Source of the DNA: GCA-2689995 sp964529325
GTDB lineage: Bacteria > Fidelibacterota > Marinisomatia > SCGC-AAA003-L08 > GCA-2689995
DNA: 64,000 nt
Assembly: GCA_964529325.1 (NCBI GenBank)
Contig: CAZGWH010000001.1
Coordinates: forward strand, 1-64,000
Direction of reading: 5' to 3'
The translations under genes were made by a program, and so were the position numbers. Under the pieces are notes generated by a model. It saw only the letters and a program-made list of their open reading frames with translations. It searched no databases and was not told where the DNA came from. Below are positions 55,014-64,000 of the stretch, piece after piece. Positions within the stretch are counted from its first letter, which is position 1. The number at the start of each line of letters is the position of its first letter.

Positions 55014-55182
55014 AAATTGGCTCCAAAACTTCTATAGGGCAAATATTAGCACATAAATCACAGTCAATGCAGACTTCATGTCTAATTGAAATATCAGCTT
55101 CTTTTAAATCGATACAATCAACAGGACAAACAGCAACGCATGCTCCGCAAAAATCACATTTATTTGGTGTTATTACGATCAT
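55000..55182 (-). CDS. Small 2x[4Fe-4S] ferredoxin
   Basis: 60 residues with two Cys motifs, CDFCGACVAVCP and CIDCDLCANICP, each CxxCxxCxxxCP. It is cytoplasmic. The overlaps with both the flavoprotein (14 bp) and the UbiA-like gene (23 bp) show tight translational coupling, so it is a good candidate for the reductase electron donor. Confidence 0.93.
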   Translation of the reverse strand: MIVITPNKCDFCGACVAVCPVDCIDLKEADISIRHEVCIDCDLCANICPIEVLEPIYDEK

Positions 55183-56119
55183 TTTCTAATACTAATTTTG
55201 GATAATGAAAATCAAAACGATGCCAATAATAATATTTACTTAAAAAATAAATACCAAAAGAAAACCAAATAAATTGTGGGTATGTTGAAAAAATAAAAAC
55301 AGCTAAAATTAATAATGAATATCGAATTGCCCTTAATAAATCAATATGACTATTTCGTATTAAAACCATGATTAAAAATGGAAGTATAGTAATTGATGCC
55401 GTAGATGCTATAGGATCATTTAATAAAAACCCATTTATTCCAGCTAAAATACATAAGAATATTAAAATAATATAATTCAAAACTGAATTAGTATCGCTAT
55501 CGAAATCCCTATCTTTTTGAATTAAATTAGTAATAATAATTGCAAAAAAGAGATATGAAAAAATAATTTGTATATTTTTAAATTCAAATTGATTACTTAA
55601 TAAAAAATGTATATGAATATATCCCATTAAATAAATAAAAATAGGTAATGCAATAATACTTACGATATTAGGTTCAAAATTATTTTTATTTATAATTGAT
55701 GTGCAAAAATAAAGTATAAATATTAGAAATGGAAGCATAATAAAATCTGAAATTCCAATAAGTACTGTTCCAAAAGTAAAAAGAATATATTGAACTATCA
55801 ATGCATATCTTGGTTTAATTTTTTCATTTATTAAAAATACCTTTTTTTGTAAAGGAAAATTTGACTCTGAATGTAGTTGCCAATTTATAAAACAGGCTGA
55901 AGTAAACGATGATAATCCAATAATTAATAATATAGAATTAAAACTCAATTTCTCCCCCCAAATTAAGTTGCTATCATGTATAAATTGACTTGAGAACATT
56001 CCCGCACAAAATACAATCCAAATTGCAAAAAAATATGTTGGGCGTAATAAAAATAAATAATCCAAAAATGGAACTATTTTTCTATGAATAGGGTGATCTC
56101 TAATAAATTTCTTTACCAA
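55160..56119 (-). CDS. UbiA-superfamily-like membrane protein with altered first Asp motif
   Basis: 319 residues, 8-9 hydrophobic helices, starting LFLLRPTYFFAIWIVFCAGM, the usual N-terminus of UbiA prenyltransferases. The second Asp-rich motif is present as KDRDFDSDT (about 202-210). The first motif, normally NDxxDxxxD, reads INWQLHSES (78-86), so two of its acidic residues are missing. It may be a prenyltransferase with a changed site or an inactive relative. Together with the ferredoxin and GGR-type reductase genes, it suggests isoprenoid lipid or quinone chemistry. The start is TTG, overlapping the end of purF. Confidence 0.65.
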   Translation of the reverse strand: MVKKFIRDHPIHRKIVPFLDYLFLLRPTYFFAIWIVFCAGMFSSQFIHDSNLIWGEKLSFNSILLIIGLSSFTSACFINWQLHSESNFPLQKKVFLINEKIKPRYALIVQYILFTFGTVLIGISDFIMLPFLIFILYFCTSIINKNNFEPNIVSIIALPIFIYLMGYIHIHFLLSNQFEFKNIQIIFSYLFFAIIITNLIQKDRDFDSDTNSVLNYIILIFLCILAGINGFLLNDPIASTASITILPFLIMVLIRNSHIDLLRAIRYSLLILAVFIFSTYPQFIWFSFGIYFLSKYYYWHRFDFHYPKLVLENDRNNTK

Positions 56120-57473
56120 CTTTATCCTTTATTTCTATAGGGTATTCACCTGAAAAACAAGCTGTACAATAATCATCTTTATTTAATGAAACTGATTTAA
56201 GCAATCCTTCAAGTGTTAAATAATTTAATGTATCAACTTTTATTATTTCTGCTAATTCATTAACTGTGTGTTTATTTGCTGCCAATTCATCTTTTGTAGG
56301 GAAATCCATTCCATAATGACATGGATACCGAACTGGAGGAGAACTAATTCTAACATGAACTTTTTTAACGCCTGCATCTTTTAATAACTGAGATAGTTTT
56401 CTCAATGTCGTTCCTCTTACAATTGAATCATCGACTAATACAACTTCCCGGTTATCTAATACACCTTTTACTGTATTAAATTTTAAGCGAACATTTAGGC
56501 TTCTTAACCTTTGATTTGGAAAAATAAAAGTTCGGCCAACATAATGATTTCTAATTAACCCAATTTCATATTTTGTATTTGAAGTCGCTGCATAACCCAT
56601 TGCACATGTATTACTTGAATCTGGAACTGAAATTACAATGTCTGCAGATTCAATTGTAGATTCTTCTGCAAGTGTTTTTCCAAATTTTCGCCTCATTTTA
56701 TCAACATTTTCTCCAAATACTTGAGAATCTGGCCGACTAAAATAAATATATTCAAAGATACAATGACTTTTATTTTTAGCTGGAATTTCATACTGAATTG
56801 AGCTTGCCCCAGAATCATTTATTGTTAATAATTCTCCTGGGTTAATATCTCTAATATATTGTGCACCTAATAAATCTAATGCACATGTTTCAGATGCAAC
56901 AATTATTGTATCATTTAGCTTTCCAAAACAAAGAGGTCTTATCCCTTTTGTATCTCTTGCTATATGTAGTCCTTCTTTAGAAATTATAATAATTGAAAAT
57001 GCACCTTCAATTTCTTTTAGTGTTCCTGCAATTCGTTCTGTTAATGTTGATTCAGTTCTTCGTGCAAGTAAATGAATGATGATTTCAGTATCAGTAGTCG
57101 TTTGAAAAATTGCTCCATTTTTTTGAAGTTTTTTTCGAGTAGAAGTTAAGTTTACTAAATTCCCATTATGAGCAATTGATATAAATGAGTCACCTAAATT
57201 AAATAATAAAGGACCTACATTGGTTGCATTATTTTCTCCAGTTGTCGAATATCGTGTATGACCAATTGCATAATGTCCTTTTAAATTATCAAATATTTTA
57301 GGATCTGAAAAAACATCAGAAACAAGACCTTGCCCTGTGTGACTATACATTTTATCACCATCACATGTAACTATTCCAGCACCTTCCTGCCCACGATGTT
57401 GTTGAGCATAAAGTCCCATATAAGCAAAAGTACCTGCTTCGGGGTTATTATATAAACCGATTATACCACACAT
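56100..57473 (-). CDS. purF: Amidophosphoribosyltransferase
   Basis: First committed step of purine synthesis (PRPP + glutamine to phosphoribosylamine). 457 residues. The N-terminal glutamine amidotransferase starts MCGIIGLYNN, so Cys2 is the nucleophile without a propeptide, and RHGQEGAG-type GQQHRGQEGAGI is present. The PRTase domain has VVLVDDSIVRGTTLRKL (about 345-361). The C-terminal CTACFSGEYPIE completes the family pattern. The start is within a base of the DUF5683 stop. Confidence 0.97.
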   Translation of the reverse strand: MCGIIGLYNNPEAGTFAYMGLYAQQHRGQEGAGIVTCDGDKMYSHTGQGLVSDVFSDPKIFDNLKGHYAIGHTRYSTTGENNATNVGPLLFNLGDSFISIAHNGNLVNLTSTRKKLQKNGAIFQTTTDTEIIIHLLARRTESTLTERIAGTLKEIEGAFSIIIISKEGLHIARDTKGIRPLCFGKLNDTIIVASETCALDLLGAQYIRDINPGELLTINDSGASSIQYEIPAKNKSHCIFEYIYFSRPDSQVFGENVDKMRRKFGKTLAEESTIESADIVISVPDSSNTCAMGYAATSNTKYEIGLIRNHYVGRTFIFPNQRLRSLNVRLKFNTVKGVLDNREVVLVDDSIVRGTTLRKLSQLLKDAGVKKVHVRISSPPVRYPCHYGMDFPTKDELAANKHTVNELAEIIKVDTLNYLTLEGLLKSVSLNKDDYCTACFSGEYPIEIKDKVGKEIY

Positions 57474-57814
57474 TATTCTTTTTTCTTTTTCTTATAAATT
57501 GGAAATGAAGTTAAATGAGCATCTACATAAGCATCTAAAATTCCGAGTGTATAAATTCCAAAAATCCACCACCCCCATGTATTTCTTTTATTTATATTAT
57601 TCTTATTATGATTCACTTCTACGACTGAAAGTCCTAAAGCCGAATTAATAATAAATGATTTATAAAATTTACCATTATAAATTTGACCTAATCCAGGAAT
57701 TAAGCTAAGTTTCCAAGATAATGATGGGTTTTTTATTTGAGTAGAATCAATAAATGTTTCTTGTGCAAAAAAAATTCCAAAAAATATGAATAAAACATAT
57801 CTATTAAATTTCAA
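57473..57814 (-). CDS. DUF5683-family membrane protein
   Basis: 113 residues with an N-terminal signal or helix (YVLFIFFGIFFAQ), and LSWKLSLIPGLGQIYNGKFY (about 29-48), the DUF5683 hallmark, followed by two more hydrophobic helices. Family proteins occur across FCB genomes, often near cell-envelope or division genes; function unknown. It starts at TTG, overlapping the ridA stop (TTGA). Confidence 0.8.
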   Translation of the reverse strand: MKFNRYVLFIFFGIFFAQETFIDSTQIKNPSLSWKLSLIPGLGQIYNGKFYKSFIINSALGLSVVEVNHNKNNINKRNTWGWWIFGIYTLGILDAYVDAHLTSFPIYKKKKKE

Positions 57815-58188
57815 ATTATTCCAATTGCTTCAATTTCAACTCTTACATTCATTGGAAGAGCAGATACTTCAACTACTGATCTTGCTGGCGGATGCTCGGG
57901 AAAAAATTCTAAAAAAACTTCATTTAATTCTGAAAACAATGATAGATCAGTAATGAAAACCGCTACCTTTAAAATTTTATTTAATGCACTCCCTGATTCA
58001 AGTAGAACAGCATTTAAATTATTCAATACTTGTCGAACTTCATCTTTAAAAGTGTCATTATTTAATTTTCCAGTTTCAGGATTTAAACAGATTTGACCTG
58101 AAGTAAAAACTAGATTTTGAAATGTCACCCCTTGTGAATATGTTCCAATAGCTAAAGGAGCATTTTGTGTTTTAATTATTTTTCTCAT
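57811..58188 (-). CDS. ridA: RidA-family reactive-enamine deaminase
   Basis: 125 residues from ATG 58188, which forms an ATGA overlap with the previous gene; the longer frame to 58203 is less likely. Speeds hydrolysis of 2-aminoacrylate and similar imines released by PLP enzymes. Pattern: APLAIGTYSQGVTFQNLVFT, SGQICLNPETG, and the C-terminal PPARSVVEVSALPMNVRVEI with the key Arg. With sdaA and gcvPB, which may produce reactive enamines, this is a sensible partner. Confidence 0.94.
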   Translation of the reverse strand: MRKIIKTQNAPLAIGTYSQGVTFQNLVFTSGQICLNPETGKLNNDTFKDEVRQVLNNLNAVLLESGSALNKILKVAVFITDLSLFSELNEVFLEFFPEHPPARSVVEVSALPMNVRVEIEAIGII

Positions 58189-58610
58189 CTTTCTAAACAC
58201 CATAAAGCAAGACCTGTAAAATTATCAAACTTTCTATTTATAAAATTTTCACCTACTGTCATAATAAATTCTCCTGCAGCTGAAATTTCACCTTCAAATA
58301 AATGGCCACCAAAAACATTAAATTTACTATCACTAAAATTAATATGTGTGTGTGAGAATAATTCACCATCTTTAATTGTAATATTTCCGCTTAAACTAGT
58401 TAATTCATAATCATCATTAAAAATTTTCCGAATATAAGTTTTTGAAGAAAGTTCATAGTATCCCATTTCAAGATTTGTAACCGCTCCAATTCCATTAATC
58501 CAAGCAGAATTTAATTTTTCAATTTTCGCTAATTTTTCAAATGAAGAATTTATCTTATCTCCTGGTTCAAGTGAAATAAAATAAAGATTATTCTCTTTCC
58601 TAAATTTCAT
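58185..58610 (-). CDS. PPC/DUF296-domain protein
   Basis: 141 residues forming one PPC domain: LEPGDKINSSFEKLAKIEKL, SAWINGIGAVTNLEMGYY, LTSLSGNITIKDG, and FSHTHINFSDSKFNVFGGHL, with the His-rich strand typical of the family. Function in bacteria is poorly known. It overlaps gcvPB at its start by 11 bp and ridA at its end by 4 bp. Confidence 0.88.
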   Translation of the reverse strand: MKFRKENNLYFISLEPGDKINSSFEKLAKIEKLNSAWINGIGAVTNLEMGYYELSSKTYIRKIFNDDYELTSLSGNITIKDGELFSHTHINFSDSKFNVFGGHLFEGEISAAGEFIMTVGENFINRKFDNFTGLALWCLER

Positions 58611-60060
58611 AATCGAATTTTAAATTAAGTTCTCTATTCGCTTTTGTTTCATTCAACCTTTTCACAGGAGTTGTGATTGGAGCATCTAATAATTCTTGGG
58701 GGTTATCAGTAATTTTTTTGTCAATTTCAATTAATGCATGTGCAAAAGCATCCAATGTTTCTTTTGTTTCTGATTCAGTTGGCTCCATCATCATTGCTTC
58801 GGGAATGTTTATTGGGAAATATATAGTTGGTGCATGATATCCATAGTCTAGTAAACTTTTAGCAATATCTAAAACTTTAATACCTCTTTTTTTCTGTGCT
58901 TTACCAGAAGCAACAAATTCATGCAGAGTACCATCAGAAAAAGGAACATCATATACATCTTCTATTTTTTTCTTTAAATAATTTGCATTTATAATGGCTT
59001 GGCGAGTCATTTGCTTTACCCCCTCTTCACCTAAAGTACGAATATATGCCCAAGCTCTAACAAGAATACCATAATTTCCATAAAATGTGTGAATTTGTCC
59101 AATTGAATTTGGATAATCAAAATCCCAAGAAAACCTATCATCAACTTTTTTAATCATAGGAATAGGTAAAAACTCAACTAAGTTCTCTACAACACCAATC
59201 GGACCTGCACCTGGTCCACCGCCTCCATGCGGTGTAGAGAATGTTTTATGAAGGTTTATATGTAATATATCAAATCCCATTTTTTCAGGCTTTACAAGGC
59301 CTATTAATGCATTTAAATTTGCACCATCCATATACATTAATCCATCATATTGATGTATTATTTTCGTAATCTCTTCAATTTCATCTTCAAATAATCCCAA
59401 TGTATTTGGTTGGGTTAACATCATTCCTGCAATTTGGTCTGACATTAATGATTTTAAATGTTCAATATCAACACGCCCATTATCATTAGATTGAACTTGT
59501 AATGTTTTATACCCACCTAAAATTACACTAGCAGGATTTGTTCCATGAGCAGTTTCAGGAATAATTATATATTTTTTATTATTCCCTTTCTTTCGATGGT
59601 ATTTTTGCATCATTAATAAACCAACAAATTCTCCTTGTGAACCTGCTGTTGGTTGAAGAGTAAATCGCTTCATACCTGTCATTTTTGATAAGAAAATTTC
59701 AAGCTCATACATTATTTTTAATGCACCTTGTATATTTGAATCTTTTTCATCTGGATGCAAGGAAATAATTTTAGAATGGTTTGCTAATTTATCATTTATT
59801 TTTGGATTATATTTCATTGTACATGAACCCAATGGATAAAAATCTTTATCTACATGATGATTTTTTACAGAGAGGTTAGTGAAATGCCTAACGACTTCAG
59901 GTTCAGATATTTCAGGTAATCGAGCAGGTTTATTTCTTAACATAGAATTATCAATAATTGATTCTGGAGTTAATTCAGGAATAGATGTAGTTGGTAATTG
60001 AAATCCACTTACATTTTTTTTAGATTGAGTAAATATAATAGGTGTTTCAGTTAATTTCAT
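58600..60060 (-). CDS. gcvPB: Glycine dehydrogenase (decarboxylating) subunit 2 (P-protein beta)
   Basis: Half of the split glycine cleavage P-protein, catalysing glycine decarboxylation and transfer of the aminomethyl group to GcvH. 486 residues. PLP Lys lies in INLHKTFSTPHGGGGPGAGP (about residue 273). TIYFPINIPEAMMMEPTESE and the GSQGEFVGLLMMQKYHR segment are conserved. The subunit 1 gene and GcvH/GcvT are not in the window. The gene overlaps alaS by 4 bp (ATGA). Confidence 0.96.
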   Translation of the reverse strand: MKLTETPIIFTQSKKNVSGFQLPTTSIPELTPESIIDNSMLRNKPARLPEISEPEVVRHFTNLSVKNHHVDKDFYPLGSCTMKYNPKINDKLANHSKIISLHPDEKDSNIQGALKIMYELEIFLSKMTGMKRFTLQPTAGSQGEFVGLLMMQKYHRKKGNNKKYIIIPETAHGTNPASVILGGYKTLQVQSNDNGRVDIEHLKSLMSDQIAGMMLTQPNTLGLFEDEIEEITKIIHQYDGLMYMDGANLNALIGLVKPEKMGFDILHINLHKTFSTPHGGGGPGAGPIGVVENLVEFLPIPMIKKVDDRFSWDFDYPNSIGQIHTFYGNYGILVRAWAYIRTLGEEGVKQMTRQAIINANYLKKKIEDVYDVPFSDGTLHEFVASGKAQKKRGIKVLDIAKSLLDYGYHAPTIYFPINIPEAMMMEPTESETKETLDAFAHALIEIDKKITDNPQELLDAPITTPVKRLNETKANRELNLKFDYEI

Positions 60061-62642
60061 TTTAAAATTTCAATCAATTTAATTCGTCCAAATTCCAATG
60101 TATCATCTAATAAATTAAGATCTTTTCCTCCAGCTGTTGCTAAATTAGGTTTACCACCTCCACCTCCACCCATTCTTGTTCCAAGCTCTCTAACAATATT
60201 ACCTGCATGGATCCTACCTAGAAGATCAGAAGTTACTCCACAAAAGACAAGTGGTTTATTATTCAATTTTAACCCTAATAAAATTGCTGTATTTTTAACA
60301 CATTTATCTAAAACTTGAGCCCCAAATTCTTTTAAATCTGAAATATTTTCCACCATAGAAAAAATTAATTTATTTCCATTAATTTCAACCGCATTACTTA
60401 ATAAATCAGAAATTAATTCAACTTGGTTTTTCTTATTAATTTGATTTAATTCTTTTTCCAAAAATTTAATTTTATTTTTCAAATCATCAATATGATTAAT
60501 AACCTTATCATTTGATGTATTTAAAACTGATGAAATTTCATCTAAAATTTGATCATTAATTACGACTCTATCTATTGCATTTTTTCCAGTAATAGCTTCA
60601 ATTCTTCTAATACCTGAAGCAAGAGACGATTCTGATATTATTTTAAATAGACCAATATCTCCAGTTCTATTAACATGCGTTCCACCACATAATTCTTTTG
60701 AATACCCTGGCACATCTACTACGCGAACAAAATCACCATATTTTTCACCAAAAAGTGCTTCGGCTCCACCATTTTTTGCATCATCAAATGAAGTTTCAAG
60801 TATATTCAATTTTATATTTTGTAAAATAATTGAATTAACATCTTTTTCAATCTTTATTAAATCATTTTTTGAAATTTTTTCATAATGGGTCAAGTCAAAT
60901 CTCAATTTTTCTGGTGAAACTAATGATCCAGCTTGATTCACATGATCGCCTAAATTTGTTTTAAGTGCTTTATGCAATAAATGTGTTGCCGTATGGTTAT
61001 GTTCAGTTGACTGTCTTAAACTTAAATCTATTTCTGCAGTTACCTTAAAATCATCTGAGAGTTTTCCATTTATAAAACTCCCATAATGAATAATATCATC
61101 ACCTAATTTTTGAGTATTTTGAACATTAAATGTAAAATCATTATTATAAATTTTACCTCTATCACCAACTTGTCCACCTGATTCAGCATAAAAGGGTGTA
61201 TTATTTAATACAATTTCAGATTCATTTTTATTAATTCTATATTTAATAATTCTACTTACTGAACTATTTTCAGAATAACCAATAAAATTACTTTTAATTA
61301 ACCCTTCAATCTGAACCCACTGATTTTCATTTACTTTTACCCCAAATTTTCCTGCTTCTCTTGCTCGTGTTCTTTGTTGCTCCATACATTCATTAAACAT
61401 TGATATATCAACAGATAAATTTCTCTCCCGAGCTAATAATTCTGTTAAATCTAATGGAAACCCATAAGTATCATATAATTTAAAAGCATCTTCTCCTGAT
61501 ATTAAATTATCATCTAATGTGTTACACATATTTTCAAAAATTTCTAAACCTTTATCCAAGGTTTTATTAAATGATTTTTCTTCAGCTAAAATTACTTTTT
61601 TAACATGGCTTTGTTTTTCATTAATTTCAGGAAATGCATCTTTCATTTGTTTAACTAAAACATCTACTAATGAATGTAGAAATGGATTATTTAAACCTAA
61701 TGACCGTCCAAATTTCAATGCTCTTCTTAAGATTCGTCTTACAACATATCCACGACCTTCATTCCCAGGCATTATACCATCTGCAATTGAAAAGCTTATC
61801 ATTCTTAAATGATCTGCAATTACCCGATGAGGAATACCACCCTCAAATTGAGATGATTTACCACTAATTTTCTCAACAGCTTTAATTATTGGTTGAAATA
61901 AATCCGTATCATAATTTGATTCATGTCCATTTATAATTGCAGTTATTCGTTCTAAGCCCATACCAGTATCAACATGAGTTGAAGGTAAATTTTCGAGAGA
62001 TTGATCCAACTTTCTATTATATTGAATAAAAACTAAATTCCAAATTTCTCTGTATTCAGGCAAAACATTCACACCACTCGAAGTTTGATTTTTGGGTTCG
62101 TCACCTGTATAATAATGAATTTCAGTACATGGTCCACATGGTCCTGTTTCACCCATTTCCCAGAAATTTTCTTTCTTATCAAACTTTAAAATTCGATTAG
62201 GATCTACATCTGTCACCTGTTTCCAAATTTCACCTGTTTCATCATCATCTTTATAAATTGAAACCCACAATTTGGATTTATCAAGCTTCCACACTTCTGT
62301 TAATAATTCCCATGCCCACTTTATTGATTCATTTTTATAATAATTTCCAAATGACCAATTTCCCAACATTTCAAAAAAAGTATGATGATAATTATCGACG
62401 CCAACTTCTTCAAGATCATTATGCTTTCCACTGGCTCTAATACATTTCTGAGAATTTGCAACTCGGGTAAATTTTGGCTTTTCTTGATCTAGAAATATGG
62501 GTTTAAATTGATTCATTCCCGCATTTGTAAATAATAATGTAGGATCATCTAAGGGAAAAACGGGAGAGCTCCGAACAAATTGATGTTCCTTAGATTTAAA
62601 AAAATCAATAAACTGTTGCCTAACTTTTGAAGATGAAATCAT
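60057..62642 (-). CDS. alaS: Alanyl-tRNA synthetase
   Basis: 861 residues. Class II aminoacylation domain (about 1-240; SPVFPLDDPTLLFTNAGMNQ and the NYHHTFFEMLGNWSFGNYYK motif), tRNA-recognition domain, and editing domain with HNHTATHLLHKAL (about 550) and CGGTHVNRTGDIG zinc-site residues. The C-terminal part is short, with GARMGGGGGGKPNLATAGG-type end (TRMGGGGGGKPN). It is the first full gene of the long minus-strand operon in the window after the truncated outer-membrane gene. Confidence 0.97.
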   Translation of the reverse strand: MISSSKVRQQFIDFFKSKEHQFVRSSPVFPLDDPTLLFTNAGMNQFKPIFLDQEKPKFTRVANSQKCIRASGKHNDLEEVGVDNYHHTFFEMLGNWSFGNYYKNESIKWAWELLTEVWKLDKSKLWVSIYKDDDETGEIWKQVTDVDPNRILKFDKKENFWEMGETGPCGPCTEIHYYTGDEPKNQTSSGVNVLPEYREIWNLVFIQYNRKLDQSLENLPSTHVDTGMGLERITAIINGHESNYDTDLFQPIIKAVEKISGKSSQFEGGIPHRVIADHLRMISFSIADGIMPGNEGRGYVVRRILRRALKFGRSLGLNNPFLHSLVDVLVKQMKDAFPEINEKQSHVKKVILAEEKSFNKTLDKGLEIFENMCNTLDDNLISGEDAFKLYDTYGFPLDLTELLARERNLSVDISMFNECMEQQRTRAREAGKFGVKVNENQWVQIEGLIKSNFIGYSENSSVSRIIKYRINKNESEIVLNNTPFYAESGGQVGDRGKIYNNDFTFNVQNTQKLGDDIIHYGSFINGKLSDDFKVTAEIDLSLRQSTEHNHTATHLLHKALKTNLGDHVNQAGSLVSPEKLRFDLTHYEKISKNDLIKIEKDVNSIILQNIKLNILETSFDDAKNGGAEALFGEKYGDFVRVVDVPGYSKELCGGTHVNRTGDIGLFKIISESSLASGIRRIEAITGKNAIDRVVINDQILDEISSVLNTSNDKVINHIDDLKNKIKFLEKELNQINKKNQVELISDLLSNAVEINGNKLIFSMVENISDLKEFGAQVLDKCVKNTAILLGLKLNNKPLVFCGVTSDLLGRIHAGNIVRELGTRMGGGGGGKPNLATAGGKDLNLLDDTLEFGRIKLIEILK

Positions 62643-62645
62643 AAT

Positions 62646-64000
62646 TTAAAATGCAAACTGTGTTTCAACTAGAATTGTACTTATTGGCTCATAATCGACA
62701 CCATTTTCAGACATAACATATGTAGTCGTAGATTTATATTGAATTATCATATCTTGTGAGACTTGAAAGCCAATAACAAATCCATAAAGTGATGTTTCAG
62801 TAAATTCAAAATCAAATGGATTTGGTACATTTTTTTGTTGATAAAAGGCTTCTGCCTTTTTTAAACGAGGAATTAAATTCTCTTTTAAGGATAATATGGT
62901 TATAAACGAATTATTATTTTGTGTTTCAAATTCATCCAATTCAAAATTCTTTACCTCACCATTCATAAAAGTATAAGAAGTAGTTAAAAATAATAGATTT
63001 GCAATGTTCCCCGTTAGTTGAGAATAAACACCATTCATTTCACCATAATTAATTAACGAATTTTCTTTTGTTACAATTTTATCTTCATCTTCAATAAATT
63101 CAGAGGAATTAAATGACACTGTTGCACGATTAATTTCATACGATCTATCCCAATAATTATATAAGAAATATCTTGTACTATAACGGTATTCAGCTAAAAA
63201 CTGAAAAGAACCGAGTTTATACGATAATCCAATCGGTACAAGTCCTAGTCCTGGTGAATAATCAATTTCTCCATCTGTTCCAAACAAATCTAATTCACTT
63301 GAAATTAATGTACCTGCCTGTGAATATAATTTTAATTTTTCATTTAAATTATAATTTAAGTCAAAACTAAATCCAATAACATCATTTGATTCATTTGTCG
63401 CTGGATTATATGAATTATGATTTAGTGGTAAAGATTCAAACCAATCATTAAAGGATATGTCATTTGAGTTGATGTAACTTTCATATATAACCTGCCATTC
63501 ATCTTGTTCTTCAAGTGCTTCGTCCCATTTATATGAATCATCAGGGAAATGGTCATAAACATCAGGATAATCGTCACCATCTTTATTAGATAATCCAGCA
63601 AATTGGTTTACATCTGTTGCAAAAGAAAGTCCCATATCTAAACCTGGAAGAATTTTATAATTTAATCTTGCACCTACAAGTCCTGGTTCATATTTAAAAT
63701 CACTAACTACAAATTCTAAACCTAGAGTACCAAAATCAGCACCAATATTTAAACCAAGTTTTCTATTTGACGGGTATTCAAGTGCATTCGTGTAACCATT
63801 CACCAAAATACCATTCCCCAAAACAACATTTTCTAAATTTCCAAATGTAAAATAAAATGGGTCCTGGGTATTTCCATATTTTATAAATCTAATTTTATCT
63901 AAAACCGTTCTTGCTCCTGATTCAAAATCTGAAAAGTCATAATCCTCAGTATGAATATCACCACTCGAGTTAATATTCAAATAAAAATCAAGACCAATTC
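62646..64000 (-). CDS. Outer-membrane beta-barrel protein (partial)
   Basis: The open frame runs to the window edge with no start: upstream of the internal TTG at 63980 the codons read IGLDFYLNINSSGDIH, so the N-terminus is cut off. The visible part is built of beta strands with alternating aromatic residues and ends in VETQFAF, a C-terminal Phe typical of outer-membrane barrels. DPFYFTFGNLENVVLGNGIL and YPSNRKLGLNIGADFG are conserved in style in FCB proteins. NKDGDDYPDVYDHFPDD is a thrombospondin-3-like calcium-binding loop. Function unknown. It is followed by alaS after 3 bp. Confidence 0.75.
   Translation of the reverse strand, partial: IGLDFYLNINSSGDIHTEDYDFSDFESGARTVLDKIRFIKYGNTQDPFYFTFGNLENVVLGNGILVNGYTNALEYPSNRKLGLNIGADFGTLGLEFVVSDFKYEPGLVGARLNYKILPGLDMGLSFATDVNQFAGLSNKDGDDYPDVYDHFPDDSYKWDEALEEQDEWQVIYESYINSNDISFNDWFESLPLNHNSYNPATNESNDVIGFSFDLNYNLNEKLKLYSQAGTLISSELDLFGTDGEIDYSPGLGLVPIGLSYKLGSFQFLAEYRYSTRYFLYNYWDRSYEINRATVSFNSSEFIEDEDKIVTKENSLINYGEMNGVYSQLTGNIANLLFLTTSYTFMNGEVKNFELDEFETQNNNSFITILSLKENLIPRLKKAEAFYQQKNVPNPFDFEFTETSLYGFVIGFQVSQDMIIQYKSTTTYVMSENGVDYEPISTILVETQFAF

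Noticed and set aside
1..64000. CRISPR arrays, insertion sequences, prophage genes or integrases
   Set aside because: I saw no regularly spaced repeats, transposase or phage structural motifs. Dense housekeeping operons fill most of the window.

Overview
The window is very AT-rich, densely packed bacterial DNA. Secreted proteins end in a duplicated dockerin-like Asp/Asn repeat (GDxNxDxxVNxxDxxxxVNxIL type) and carry Cys-rich CGVCGG / DDGSC-type repeats. Together with a nusA-infB-rbfA-truB-ribF-rpsO-pnp operon, many TTG starts and FCB-type families (DUF5683, Ig-like SbsA-type lipoprotein, T9SS-like C-terminal fragment), this points to a member of the FCB group. A marine Marinimicrobia (SAR406)-like lineage is my best guess; it is inferred from protein style and no marker gene was searched. 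TGA is a normal stop here (several ATGA gene overlaps), so the standard bacterial code applies.

Layout. 1-10.9 kb, minus strand: tRNA-Pro, a MerR-type regulator, alanine dehydrogenase, and the transcription/translation operon nusA-infB-rbfA-truB-ribF-rpsO-pnp, followed upstream by a TPR membrane protein and tRNA-Arg. 10.9-14.5 kb: a MORN-type secreted protein, a small membrane ORF, a fragment of a secreted-protein sorting domain, lexA with a perfect palindromic operator, a zinc-finger protein, a voltage-gated-type K+ channel, and a cold-shock protein. 14.6-34.5 kb: a large secreted CapA-like protein (minus), then a plus-strand run of thermolysin-like protease, TldD, TldE, a degenerate M1-peptidase-like protein and RadC; serine dehydratase and a YqgE/AlgH protein (minus); a giant Cys-rich surface protein, an Ig-like lipoprotein, mannose-1-phosphate guanylyltransferase and a small conserved protein (plus).

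34.5-39.7 kb is the most unusual part. It holds a flagellin whose central region is replaced by a von Willebrand A domain, transcribed divergently from a TetR regulator with an operator-like palindrome between them. Next come a YceI-like protein, a DUF2892 protein and an Lgt-like protein. These converge on an operon of a 14-cysteine membrane protein, an ArsR regulator and two membrane proteins, preceded by two near-identical inverted-repeat operators spaced 30 bp apart.

39.9-49 kb, minus strand: secreted, dockerin-tailed proteins (glycoside-hydrolase-like, DUF1566, endonuclease/exonuclease/phosphatase-like, beta-propeller-like), a ChaN-like protein, an aminotransferase, a YcjF-like membrane protein and a MmcQ/YjbR protein. 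The DUF1566 gene is interrupted by an in-frame TGA exactly where a conserved Trp belongs. 49.2-64 kb: rpsT (plus) converges on one long, mostly overlapping minus-strand gene string: outer-membrane protein (cut by the window end), alaS, gcvPB, a PPC-domain protein, ridA, DUF5683, purF, a UbiA-like membrane protein, ferredoxin, a geranylgeranyl-reductase-family flavoprotein, an exonuclease-DinG helicase fusion and hutH. The gene set suggests a heterotroph that degrades proteins and amino acids (proteases; Ald, SdaA, HutH, GcvPB) and exports many large surface or secreted proteins.
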